NCBI GenBank assembly: GCA_024280975.1
Contig: JAMXLQ010000137.1
Span: forward strand, 1 to 15,914
DNA: 15,914 bases
Origin: Methanosarcina sp.
GTDB taxonomy: Archaea > Halobacteriota > Methanosarcinia > Methanosarcinales > Methanosarcinaceae
Direction of reading: 5' to 3'
Shown here: one piece after another, positions 7,189 through 14,711 of the stretch
Position numbering within the stretch: position 1 is the first letter of the stretch
Layout: every line of letters begins with the position of its first letter
Translations under genes and position numbers: made by a program
Notes under the pieces: generated by a model
Told to the model about the DNA's origin: nothing
The model's database searches: none
Seen by the model: the letters and a program-made list of their open reading frames with translations, nothing else

Positions 7189-9891
7189 TTAGTCCAGTAG
7201 CCTTTTCAGTTCATGGAGCTTGTTTAGAGCTTCTATTGGCGTCATCTCTTCCACATTCAGTTTTCTCAGAGCTGCTTCTGCAGAGCCAGGCCTGTCTACA
7301 TCTGTCGGATTTCCGCCGCTGTTTCCGGGGTCAAAAAGCATCATCTGAGTATAACGTGCTGTAACTTTGCTTTTTCTTTTTTTCCCATTGTCGCCGTCTT
7401 CAGCCTCTTCGAGCACATTTTCTTTTTCTAGTTCCTTGAGAATCTCATTTGCCCTTTCGATTACCTTTTCCGGGACACCTGCAAGCCTTGCAACCTGGAT
7501 CCCGTAACTCCTGTCTGTTGCGCCCGGCACGATTTTTCGCAGGAAAACAAGTTCATGACCTTCTTCTTTTACCGCAATATGATAATTTTTGACCCTTTTT
7601 AATTTTTCTTCAAGGGCTGTGAGCTGGTGGTAATGAGTTGCAAAGAGTGCCCTTACTCCCGTTCTTCCCCTGTTATGCAGAAATTCCACAACAGCTTTTG
7701 CAATGCTGTACCCATCATATGTACTCGTTCCCCTGCCTATTTCGTCAAGAAGCACAAGGCTTCTGGGACTTGCATTATTCAGGATATTTGCGAGTTCGAC
7801 CATTTCTACCATAAAGGTACTCTGTCCGCTTGCAAGGTCATCAAATGCCCCTATTCTTGTAAAGACTTGGTCAATAATCCCTATTGAAGCATAAGATGCA
7901 GGAACAAAAGAACCCACCTGAGCCATAATAGCTATAAGGGCAGTCTGCCGCATATAGGTGGACTTTCCTGCCATGTTCGGGCCTGTTACCAGCAAAAACT
8001 GGTTTTCCTTGCAGTCCATTTCGGTATCGTTCGGGACAAAGCCGCCATGTACGGTGTTTTCAACTACCGGATGCCTTCCGTCCCGGATAAGGATCTTGCA
8101 GTCATCCGTAAGCTGTGGCCTGATATAGTTGTTGTTTTCTGCTGCCTCAGCCAGGTCTGCAAGGACATCAAGCGCACTTACTCTTTCGGCGGTTTCCTGA
8201 AGTTCTCTTGAATGGGTTGAAAGCGTCTGCACGATCTCTGTAAATATTTCATATTCGAGAGCTATAGCTTTTTCATTGGCTGTCAGGATAAGGCTCTCTT
8301 TTTCCTTGAGTTCAGGGGTAAAAAAACGCTCAGCATTTGCCATAGTTTGTTTTCGAATATAATCGTCAGGCACCTGGCTACTGTTGGCATTTGTTACCTC
8401 TATATAATATCCAAAAACCTTATTGTATCCCACTTTCAGGGACTTGATTCCACTTCTCTCTCTTTCCTTCTGCTGAAATGCTGCAATCCACTGCCTACTG
8501 TTGCTTGCAATATCCTTGAGTTCATCAAGTTCTTCATTATATCCAGGCTTTATCATACCTCCTTCCCGGACCGATATCGGAGGCTCATCAACTATTGCTT
8601 TGTTTATCATTTCAGCCAGATTTTCAAGTTCGGAAAACGATTCAAGCCCAATCGCCACTTCCTTTAAAAGTTCCGACTCAACGGTTTCCAGAAGTGAATC
8701 TCGGACAGGGGATAGGGCTTCCAGAGATTTTTTCAGGGCTACAAGATCCCTTGCATTTGAATTTCCATATACTATTCTGCCTATGAGGCGTTCTATATCC
8801 CTGACTTCCGAAAGCCAGTTCCTGAGATCGTAGCGGAGCAAAGGCTTTACTGCCAGTTCTTCAACCGCATCGAGCCGAAGGTTGATTTTTTCTACGGAGA
8901 GTAGAGGTTTCAAAAGCCATTTTTTGAGGGTACGGCTCCCCATTGGCGTTTTCGTGCAATTAAGAGTCCGGTAAAGGGAATTTCCATCTCCTTCATCCCG
9001 CACATTTTTTACAATTTCGAGATTTCGCAAGGTTACGGAATCAAGGATCATAAATTCGGAATTTGAGTAGGTTCTCAGGGTATTGATATGGGTAAGCTCC
9101 CGCATCTGCGTAGTTTGTGCATATTCCAGGGCAGCCCAGGCTGAATATACTGCAAAATCTAGGTTCTCACAGCCCATGCCTTCAAGAGTTGCAACCTTAA
9201 AATGGGTTTTTAATTTTTCTCCAGCTTCCTTTGCTCCTGAAATATCGGGTGCAAACTCCTGCACAATAGTCTGGGCTTTCAACCGATCTACAAGATCAGA
9301 ATTTCCATACAGGGATGAAGGAAGGATGCATTCGGAAGGTCGCATGCGGGCAAGTTCGCTTAGAAGCTTTTCAAAACTTTCTGAGTCCCTAAACTGTGTT
9401 GTAAGGAATTCCCCTGTGGAAATATCGAGAAAAGATACCCCGATTTCTATTTCTTTTTCCGTATTCTTTCCTGATTTTCCGATTTCTCGTCCTGCAACTG
9501 CCATGAGGTAATTGTTTGAGGCATCCGAAAACATGGAAGAATCAATTGCCGTACCAGGCGTGACTACTCTGACAACCCCTCGCTTTACAACTCCCTTTGC
9601 CTTTTTCGGATCCTCAAGCTGTTCGCAAATTGCCACTTTATACCCTTTATTTATTAACCTCGGCAGATAGGTGTCAATTGCATGGTAGGGTATTCCTGCA
9701 AGCGGCATCCTTTCTCCTGATTTGTCCTTGCCTCGGGCTGTAAGCGTGATCTCGAGTTCTTTTGCAATGGTTTTTGCGTCTTCTCCGAAAGATTCATAGA
9801 AGTCTCCCATCCGGAAAAAGATCAGGGTGTCAGGATATGCCTGCTTGGCTTCGTAGTACTGGCGCATTGCAGGGGTCATCATTTCAGTCAT
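7189..9891 (-). CDS. mutS: DNA mismatch repair protein MutS (MutS1 type)
   Basis: A 900-aa mismatch-recognition ATPase working as a dimer on DNA. Seen: the mismatch-wedging FYE in RMGDFYESF (Phe31 and Glu33); connector, lever and clamp regions of normal length; Walker A GPNMAGKST (637-645); Walker B LVLLDEIGRG (712-721, with Asp716-Glu717); and THYHQL (752-757). The sequence is full-length MutS1, not MutS2, since the FYE wedge is present and no Smr domain is. Near the C-terminus, after a basic linker, is QMMLF (849-853), matching the bacterial beta-clamp binding motif. The final residues (about 878-900) form a helical tail as in bacterial MutS tetramerisation regions. Met4 or Met5 are alternative starts, since MMTPAMRQYY resembles usual MutS N-termini; no strong Shine-Dalgarno decides. 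First gene of mutS-mutL, divergent from the zinc-ribbon gene. Confidence 0.97.
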   Translation of the reverse strand: MTEMMTPAMRQYYEAKQAYPDTLIFFRMGDFYESFGEDAKTIAKELEITLTARGKDKSGERMPLAGIPYHAIDTYLPRLINKGYKVAICEQLEDPKKAKGVVKRGVVRVVTPGTAIDSSMFSDASNNYLMAVAGREIGKSGKNTEKEIEIGVSFLDISTGEFLTTQFRDSESFEKLLSELARMRPSECILPSSLYGNSDLVDRLKAQTIVQEFAPDISGAKEAGEKLKTHFKVATLEGMGCENLDFAVYSAWAALEYAQTTQMRELTHINTLRTYSNSEFMILDSVTLRNLEIVKNVRDEGDGNSLYRTLNCTKTPMGSRTLKKWLLKPLLSVEKINLRLDAVEELAVKPLLRYDLRNWLSEVRDIERLIGRIVYGNSNARDLVALKKSLEALSPVRDSLLETVESELLKEVAIGLESFSELENLAEMINKAIVDEPPISVREGGMIKPGYNEELDELKDIASNSRQWIAAFQQKERERSGIKSLKVGYNKVFGYYIEVTNANSSQVPDDYIRKQTMANAERFFTPELKEKESLILTANEKAIALEYEIFTEIVQTLSTHSRELQETAERVSALDVLADLAEAAENNNYIRPQLTDDCKILIRDGRHPVVENTVHGGFVPNDTEMDCKENQFLLVTGPNMAGKSTYMRQTALIAIMAQVGSFVPASYASIGIIDQVFTRIGAFDDLASGQSTFMVEMVELANILNNASPRSLVLLDEIGRGTSTYDGYSIAKAVVEFLHNRGRTGVRALFATHYHQLTALEEKLKRVKNYHIAVKEEGHELVFLRKIVPGATDRSYGIQVARLAGVPEKVIERANEILKELEKENVLEEAEDGDNGKKRKSKVTARYTQMMLFDPGNSGGNPTDVDRPGSAEAALRKLNVEEMTPIEALNKLHELKRLLD

Positions 9892-10011
9892 TTTTTACTC
9901 ACTGTAGGCCTTGAATCGTTATGTGTAAAATTGAGAATTTATTTGGTATTCTGATTTTTGGATTTCTTAGGTTCCTTAAATAACTGCTGATCTTTATTGG
10001 AGGTCCCTAAA

Positions 10012-10093
10012 TACTAGTTAATATCGTTAGTACTCGCTAGTGTGTTTATTGGGATTTTTGAGTACTAGCTGATATCTTTAGATACTGGTTAGT
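10012..10093. repeat. Pair of degenerate 30-bp repeats in the mutS upstream region
   Basis: TACTAG-TTAATATCGTTAG and its continuation (10012-10041) recur as TACTAG-CTGATATCTTTAG and its continuation (10063-10093), about 25 of 30 positions matching with one 1-nt gap and a period of 51 bp. Shorter related pieces (CTGCTGATCTTTATTGG near 9984-10000) extend the pattern. The cluster lies in the 285-bp gap between divergent mutS and the zinc-ribbon gene, so it could be a shared operator. Confidence 0.5.
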
Positions 10094-10124
10094 AGATACA
10101 TATCTTTATTAAAATCATCCTTCT

Positions 10125-10134
10125 TATATATATT
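10125..10134 (+). promoter_or_regulatory. TATA box of the zinc-ribbon gene
   Basis: TATATATATT at 10125-10134 predicts a transcript start near 10155, giving a leader of about 20 nt before the ATG at 10177. That leader contains AGAGGAA as a weak ribosome-binding site. Confidence 0.5.
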
Positions 10135-10176
10135 TAACAATTCGATATTGTAAGCCATCTTGAAAGAGGAACTGCT

Positions 10177-10374
10177 ATGGATCGAGAAAAACTCATTGAA
10201 GTTTGCCCCGTCTGCGGAAACGCAGATTTATATTATGAAGTTGGCGGGTATGCAGGAGCGGTTTACCATTGTAAAGAGTGTGGGTATGTAGGAGCTTTCG
10301 TAATTGAAGCTAATGAGGAAATGATCGAGAAAATTCGAGAGAAGTATAAACATGAAAGAGAGAATGAAAGTTAG
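10177..10374 (+). CDS. Small zinc-ribbon protein, function unknown
   Basis: A 65-aa protein with one zinc ribbon formed by CPVC (residues 10-13) and CKEC (33-36), separated by a Gly/Tyr-rich beta-hairpin segment (YYEVGGYAGAVYH). It ends in a highly charged helix (about 48-65). This is the shape of many short archaeal zinc-ribbon proteins of the rubredoxin-like or transcription-factor-like type; I do not recognise a named family. A TATA box 43-52 nt upstream, AGAGGAA before the ATG, and a protein-like sequence with spaced cysteine pairs all support it being real. It is transcribed divergently from mutS across a repeat-bearing gap, which may mean shared control but says nothing about function. 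Confidence 0.8.
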   Translation: MDREKLIEVCPVCGNADLYYEVGGYAGAVYHCKECGYVGAFVIEANEEMIEKIREKYKHERENES

Positions 10375-10562
10375 CAAAAGTGAGTGAAGTGAATGGAAAT
10401 AAATAAAACTAATAATATTTTATATATATAAGTACTGTTCCATTAAGTATTTTGACAAATGGCCTGCCTTGAATCTGAAGAAAAATAATAAAGTTAGAAA
10501 AAGGGATTTTGTCATAAGTATATAATATGCCAAAAGAGCCACATAGATAATTATCTGCATAG
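10375..10562. other. AT-rich spacer
   Basis: No gene is visible between the zinc-ribbon gene and the 3' end of the broken membrane gene. It includes a TATA-like run (TTTATATATATAAG) at about 10419-10432. The following sequence TACTGTTCCATTAAG looks like an insertion-sequence end, but no inverted partner was found. Confidence 0.4.
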
Positions 10563-11122
10563 CTATTTCTCTTTTGCTTCCTCTTTTACGAACCAATAAT
10601 TATACGCTGTAGATAAAAGTGCCACAATCATACAAGTTAGAGTTGAACTATCAGATAAATTTTCAAAACTAATTGAATAAGTTGGCGACATTAGACGCCA
10701 TAAACAATAACTTGACATCTCATAAATAATTACAGATAAAAGAAAATGGATAAAAAATAAAACGTCGAAACATTCTCATCTTGGACTGTTTCCAGAAATC
10801 GAGAAATACGATTATGAAAAAACACTGTGAAAACAGTGAATAATAAAAACTGAATAACTGGATCAATTGGAAGAAAAGCTAGTAACTCAAATCGACGTAA
10901 ACAATAAATCGAGCCTGCAGGCAAAATAATAACTAAAAGAGTACAACTGAATAAATTAGAGAATGAAATATTTCTATCTAGAAGCCTCGATGGAGTATTT
11001 TTAATTAAAATCTTTGGTAAAAATCGGAAGAAGATCAAAGGAAGTATTACGAAGACTGCAAAAAATACAAATTGGAGTGCTGAACCAACCGAAAAAACGA
11101 TAATAAATTGAAGGGGTCTAAT
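10563..11122 (-). pseudogene. Broken multi-pass membrane protein gene (frameshift; no standard start codon)
   Basis: I do not recognise this protein. On the minus strand an open frame runs from about 11122 to a stop at 10730-10732 (130 codons) and is strongly hydrophobic, with probable membrane helices at about residues 6-35, 55-75 and 87-105. From about 10740 the other frame continues as protein-like sequence (IIYEMSSYCLWRLMSPTYS, another hydrophobic segment MIVALLSTAYNYWF, then the charged tail VKEEAKEK) to a stop at 10563. One base indel in the T-rich stretch (about 10728-10760) would join them into about 187 aa with five helices. The only standard start in the first frame is TTG at 11038, inside hydrophobic sequence; GGAGATC stands 7 nt before an ATT at 11122, where a start would be expected. 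Either a decayed gene or one using an unusual start and a programmed shift; decay is likelier. Confidence 0.5.
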
Positions 11123-11458
11123 ATGTTAAGATCTCCTTACTATTAATCAGTATGTTGTTCTTCGAATAACGCAAATACTTTTCTATTTCTGAATAATCTT
11201 AGTAAATTTGGGTGATTTTTTAGATCTTACGGTCTTTCTTAAAAAAGACGTCTGTTTTTATAATCCACGTATCTTTTTTGATTATTTATCACAGCTGGAT
11301 ATTATATTACGGGATCAAAATCTATCTAATATCTGGATAGGTTTTAGAAAGAGATTATAAAGATATGTGGATCTGAAAATTTGACCAAGAACTAAAAAGC
11401 CGATAAAATCGAAAAGAATGTGTAAAAACATGTCAAAACTAGTATCTAAATAAAATTT
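11123..11458. other. Intergenic region between the broken gene and tRNA-Pro
   Basis: About 335 bp with no open frame of interest. It holds a hairpin at 11317-11345 (AAAATCTATC with GATAGGTTTT, ten pairs including one G-T). A smaller hairpin GTCTTT/AAAGAC near 11231-11250 is followed by T-rich DNA. The minus strand just after the tRNA is T-rich (AAAATTTTATTTAG), fitting a tRNA transcription end. Confidence 0.4.
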
Positions 11459-11536
11459 TGGTGGGGCCGCTGAGATTTGGACTCAGGTCGCAAGACCCCC
11501 AGTCTTGCAGGATGGACCAGGCTACCCTACGGCCCC
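11459..11536 (-). tRNA. tRNA-Pro (anticodon GGG), CCA encoded
   Basis: Read on the minus strand, the acceptor arms GGGGCCG and CGGCCCC pair over 7 bp. The anticodon stem CAAGA/TCTTG (5 bp) encloses the loop CTGGGGG, giving anticodon GGG for proline codon CCC (and CCU by wobble). The T arm CTGAG/CTCAG (5 bp) encloses TCCAAAT. The D region contains TAGCCTGGTC. The 3' end reads discriminator A followed by CCA in the genome (plus 11459-11462). All stems are intact and no intron is present. No integrase or duplicated tRNA end is seen nearby. Confidence 0.95.
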
Positions 11537-11737
11537 GCAGAGTAGATTATACTTTTTCAATGACAAATCTCTTTCTTTGTTTGCCATCTCCAACTATTGT
11601 AATCAAATATGTAGTATAAATGAGTATCGGTAAAATAAAGTCTGGATATCCGTTATGTATAATTTTTGACTGTCATCCTGAATTTAGAGATGCCATCCTT
11701 GTAATTGTTGTCTGGCTTTTTAGCAGGGGTTTACCAG

Positions 11738-12361
11738 TCACGGTTTTTGAAAATCAGCTTCAGGGGGCTTATTCAGTATACTTTTTGCCCGAAGAATTCG
11801 CTGGATAACTGTGATATGGGAAAGAACAGCTATAAGTGCGAGAGACCATCCAAGGAAACCTAAAAGTCCGCCCAGAGCCAGGATAATCATTCTTTCCGTG
11901 CGTTCGGCAACTCCAACTGACAGTTTTTGGCAGCCTGCGGATTCTGCTCGGGCGCGGGTATAGCTTACCAGAAAAGAGCCTATTAGGGCATAGCCTGCCC
12001 AGAGCCAGCCTTCAACTTGCAGAATCGGGGAGAGGACGAGCCTGCCATTAACCGCACCTGTTATTATACCAAGGAACATCAAGCCATCGGAGTAACGGTC
12101 GCAAACCGAATCAAGCACGCCTCCAAAGGGCGTGATCCGGCCTTTTGCCCTTGCGACTCCTCCGTCAAGAATGTCAAAGACCCCACTGAAAAGGATCAGA
12201 AGTCCGCCCGCAAAAGGTTTGCCCAGCGCAAAAGCCGCCCCTGCAGCCGCACTTACGACAAACCCCAGTAAGGTAAGAGTATTCGGAGATAAGGGAATCA
12301 GGCGGGCAATAGGAATTATCAGCTTTCTTGCACTGTTTTTGAGTTCGTTGAAGATTTTAAT
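11738..12361 (-). CDS. CDP-alcohol phosphatidyltransferase (archaetidyl-alcohol/inositol-phosphate synthase type)
   Basis: A membrane enzyme that transfers an alcohol to a CDP-activated archaeal lipid to make a phospholipid head group. The whole CDP-OH-P signature D-x2-DG-x2-AR-x8-G-x3-D-x3-D is present, from DILDGGVAR through GGVLDSVCD, with four membrane segments after it. The nearest standard start is GTG at 12118, but this falls inside the signature and would cut off the first catalytic aspartates. The frame stays open upstream with typical family sequence (RLIPLSPNTLTLLGF) back to a stop just before 12361 and contains no ATG, GTG or TTG. I therefore place the start at ATT 12361 (207 aa) or ATC 12355. 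GGAAGGG stands 0-6 nt before these, and a TATA box at 12392-12399 predicts a leader of about 10 nt. The alcohol is not certain; length and signature fit archaetidylinositol-phosphate synthase. Confidence 0.85.
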   Translation of the reverse strand: MKIFNELKNSARKLIIPIARLIPLSPNTLTLLGFVVSAAAGAAFALGKPFAGGLLILFSGVFDILDGGVARAKGRITPFGGVLDSVCDRYSDGLMFLGIITGAVNGRLVLSPILQVEGWLWAGYALIGSFLVSYTRARAESAGCQKLSVGVAERTERMIILALGGLLGFLGWSLALIAVLSHITVIQRILRAKSILNKPPEADFQKP

Positions 12362-12391
12362 CCCTTCCTTTTACTGGCTACTTATTACCAC

Positions 12392-12399
12392 TTATATAG
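12392..12399 (-). promoter_or_regulatory. TATA box of the phosphatidyltransferase gene
   Basis: CTATATAAG on the minus strand (about 12391-12399) predicts transcription starting near 12370. That leaves only a very short leader before the ATT/ATC candidates at 12361 and 12355. It independently supports translation beginning there and not at the internal GTG 12118. Confidence 0.5.
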
Positions 12400-12766
12400 T
12401 ATGACATTATGGTTTAATATTAGCTTATCTTTTTTGGAAAAAAACTTGTACACCCTTTTAATTTCGTGTTCAAGGCTTCTCTGTAGTTCTAAGGACAGTT
12501 ATCCGGATGTAAATGTAGGCAAAGTCAATAAAAGAATTTCCTGTCAAGAAGAATATTCCAATGATTTTTTGTTGATTTTGAAAAATTTTATAATTATCTA
12601 TAGATTTTTATCGTTTTATTCATTTTTCAGTGATTCCTTAGTAGCTTCTTGTCTAAAAGGAATTTTTAAGGATGCCCTGTCAAAAAGAAAGTTTTAATGG
12701 CCCCTATTAAAAACACTTATTAAACATAGAATACCTCACGAGTTTAAAATGATATGGAGTTAAAAA
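12400..12766. other. AT-rich divergent intergenic region
   Basis: About 370 bp between the phosphatidyltransferase and the HdrD-like gene. A 98-codon plus-strand frame (12401-12697) lacks a ribosome site and has the random Phe/Leu/Ser composition of AT-rich noncoding DNA. TATA-like sequences at 12704-12714 and 12714-12725 probably serve the HdrD-like gene. Confidence 0.5.
12714..12725 (+). promoter_or_regulatory. Probable TATA box of the HdrD-like gene
   Basis: ACTTATTAAACA (12714-12725) would place the transcript start near 12745. A leader of about 20 nt ending in ATGGAG, then 7 nt, then the ATG follows. A second AT-rich candidate sits 10 bp upstream, so the choice is uncertain. Confidence 0.35.
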
Positions 12767-13915
12767 ATGGAACTAGTAGAAAAGCACAGGTCAAATTGTA
12801 CAGAATGCGGACAATGCCTTGAGGTCTGTCCTCGCTACAATGATCTCGGTTTGCTTGACAAACTGTATGGATATCTGGAAGAGCACTCGGATATTGATGC
12901 CGACTCTTTGCTGCGCTGTCTAACCTGTGGGCTCTGTAAGGAGGCCTGTCCCGAGGAGCTGGGAATTAAAATGCTTATTTCTCCTGCCAGACAGAAATGG
13001 GTCAGTGAACACGGACTTACCGACAGGCAGACGATGGTAGATCCTGAAGCTGAAAACAACCTTTTCAAGAAGATTGCTGAGCTGGATGAAACTCCTGTGT
13101 ATGAAAACAGTTCAGGCTCGGTAGTGTATTTTCCTGGCTGTGCAGGCACATATATCAACAAAGTTATGGCACAGGCTACAGTTGCACTACTGGATAAAGC
13201 CGCAGTTGATTATACTGTCCTGAGCGGGGTTGAATATTGCTGTGGAGCTGTTTCTGCTGGTTCTGGAGATCCTGAACCTATTCGCAGGAACGGACAGCTA
13301 AATATCGATGAAATAAGGAAAAGAGGGGCGAAAATCCTTATCACGGCCTGCCCGGGATGCTTTAAGGCATTTAAAGATATCTATCCTAAAATGTTTGGAA
13401 AACTTGATTTTCAGGTGCTTCACGTTTCCCAGTACCTTGAGCTTCTTATAAGGGAAGGCAAACTTGCTCCCGAATCTGTTCTTAAGCATAAGGTCTTTTA
13501 TCATGATCCTTGTCATCTGACAAGAGCAATGGGGGTATATCGAGAAGCAAGAGATGTGCTGGAACACATCCAGGGTACCGAACTTGCCAATAAATCCCCG
13601 GAAAATTCGGCATGCTGTGGTTTTGGAGGCGGCGTAAGAGTCAATTACCCGTCCGAGTCCCTTGATGTGGCTTCGGATCGCTACAGAGCTGCCGAAAAGC
13701 TGGGCTGTGATATAATTATCACAAACTGCGGGGGCTGCATGCAGAATCTTATTGAAGCTGGAAAAAAAGAGAAAATAAAAGTTTTTGATCTTGCCGAATA
13801 CCTTTCCCTTGCCTGCGGAATAAAAATCGTGAGGGAAGATTCCAGAATGCTGGAACTCGTTAATAGAGCTTACAGGCTTTGTATTTCGGGCTATGGGAAA
13901 TCTAAAGGCTTGTGA
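12767..13915 (+). CDS. hdrD: HdrD-like heterodisulfide reductase subunit (Fe-S/CCG-domain protein)
   Basis: A 382-aa cytoplasmic iron-sulfur protein. Two 4Fe-4S ferredoxin motifs lie at the N-terminus (Cys11-14-17-21 and Cys51-54-57-61). Two complete CCG domains follow: Cys125, Cys158-159, Cys195 and Cys198; then Cys249, Cys283-284, Cys321 and Cys324. This order is that of HdrD, the catalytic subunit that in Methanosarcina works with the b-type cytochrome HdrE to reduce CoM-S-S-CoB with electrons from methanophenazine. It also resembles GlcF/LldE-type oxidoreductases, but both CCG domains are intact here. It is slightly shorter than the main HdrD (about 409 aa, from memory), no hdrE follows, and it lies 1.1 kb upstream of mttC on the same strand. 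It therefore looks like the second HdrD copy known from M. acetivorans, or a related dedicated paralog. GGAG 7 nt before the ATG supports the start. Confidence 0.85.
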   Translation: MELVEKHRSNCTECGQCLEVCPRYNDLGLLDKLYGYLEEHSDIDADSLLRCLTCGLCKEACPEELGIKMLISPARQKWVSEHGLTDRQTMVDPEAENNLFKKIAELDETPVYENSSGSVVYFPGCAGTYINKVMAQATVALLDKAAVDYTVLSGVEYCCGAVSAGSGDPEPIRRNGQLNIDEIRKRGAKILITACPGCFKAFKDIYPKMFGKLDFQVLHVSQYLELLIREGKLAPESVLKHKVFYHDPCHLTRAMGVYREARDVLEHIQGTELANKSPENSACCGFGGGVRVNYPSESLDVASDRYRAAEKLGCDIIITNCGGCMQNLIEAGKKEKIKVFDLAEYLSLACGIKIVREDSRMLELVNRAYRLCISGYGKSKGL

Positions 13916-14383
13916 TCCTACCTCGTAATCCATATATTTTGAGATTCAGAAAAATTCCTGAACCGGGAGAAGAACGATAACATATATTTTTTCCTTTTTA
14001 GGAATTCTTTAATCGGGAAATATCGGGAATACAGCCAGGACACAAATAAGATTCCCTTTCTCTCTTTTATTAAGAAGAAGTCCCAAGGCTCCGTTTTCTG
14101 CGGCACAGGGTGACTGTATAACTCGTAGAACCCCGCTTACAATGACTACATTAAGAGGCTTCAGGGAGCACGAAAGGATCTCTCTGTTGTTCACTTTATC
14201 TCTGCATTTACATGAAATTGTTTATTGATCCTTTCCCAAAGCCCGCAGAATAAAAGGCAATTAATAGTAGCAGATTTTTTTCAATTATTAGAAAACTATA
14301 AATAACATTATATAGTACAACGATTGCCGTCTTCTTAAAATTAGCAGAAAGCAAATAAGAAGCAAGGTAAAAAGAAGAGATAA
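13916..14383. other. Intergenic region with a GC-richer, dual-strand open patch
   Basis: About 470 bp after the HdrD-like gene. Most is AT-rich. Between about 14060 and 14230 the sequence is richer in G and C and open on both strands (plus frame 14061-14228, minus frame 14009-14194), with no convincing start or ribosome site on either. It could be a gene remnant, part of the same decayed insert as the nifH fragment, or a conserved noncoding segment. TATA-like AACTATAAATAACATTATATAG at about 14291-14312 precedes the nifH remnant. Confidence 0.4.
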
Positions 14384-14560
14384 AGGGCAATCTATGGAAA
14401 ATGTGGTATTGAAAAATCCGCTACCCCTCAAAATCTGACTGCAGCCCTTGCAACTATGGGCAACAAAATCTTGCTTTTGGGATGCAACCCGAAAGCAGAC
14501 TCTACAAGAATGCTGCTTGGTGGCCTGAACCCAAAAGAACTTCAGAAAAATCCATTTTGA
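14384..14560 (+). pseudogene. nifH: nifH 5' fragment (nitrogenase iron protein), decayed
   Basis: In the frame starting at 14384 the sequence reads RAIYGKCGIEKSATPQNLT, then AALATMGNKILLLGCNPKAD and STRMLLGGLN, ending PKELQKNPF and a stop. It aligns without gaps to about the first 50 residues of NifH, from memory MRQIAIYGKGGIGKST, QNLTAALATMGNK, VGCDPKADSTRMLLGGLN. The fragment cannot be functional. The P-loop GKGGIGKST has become GKCGIEKSA, losing the catalytic lysine context and the Mg-binding Ser/Thr; the Asp of GCDPKAD is Asn; an in-frame stop precedes the similarity instead of a Met; and all of NifH after residue 55 is missing. No nifD, nifK or nifI lies nearby. A TATA-like sequence about 80 bp upstream may be a leftover promoter. 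It is probably a duplicated or recombined fragment of the true nif operon. Confidence 0.85.
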
Positions 14561-14681
14561 ATATTTAATATTTATATTTTTTGATAATTCTATTTTATTT
14601 TCTTCCTCAAAATACATATAAAACGGGATATACCGAAAACTATATATTCAACCCCTAAATTCGTTACACAATTTTTGAAAA

Positions 14682-14690
14682 AATATATAT
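14682..14690 (+). promoter_or_regulatory. TATA box of the mttC-mttB operon
   Basis: AATATATAT preceded by purine-rich GAAAAA (a BRE-like context) at about 14677-14690 is the best promoter before mttC. Transcription would start near 14712. This gives a leader of about 290 nt before the proposed ATT start at 15001; long leaders are typical of Methanosarcina methyltransferase operons. Confidence 0.5.
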
Positions 14691-14711
14691 ACAAGAAAAG
14701 TCAACCTATAT

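Noticed and set aside
10434..10480. Insertion-sequence end suggested by TACTGTTCCATTAAG
   Set aside because: No inverted partner, transposase remnant or target duplication could be found.
11459..11536. tRNA-Pro as an integration site for a mobile element
   Set aside because: No integrase and no repeated tRNA 3' end were found on either side within the window.
11620..11808. 62-codon plus-strand frame beside tRNA-Pro
   Set aside because: Its second half is antisense to the phosphatidyltransferase 3' end, and it has no ribosome site; probably a shadow.
12401..12697. 98-codon plus-strand frame in the divergent gap
   Set aside because: No ribosome site, low-complexity AT-driven composition, and it starts inside the phosphatidyltransferase promoter.
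14288..14617. 109-codon minus-strand frame
   Set aside because: It is antisense to the nifH fragment, whose sense-strand similarity is clear; the minus frame is a shadow.
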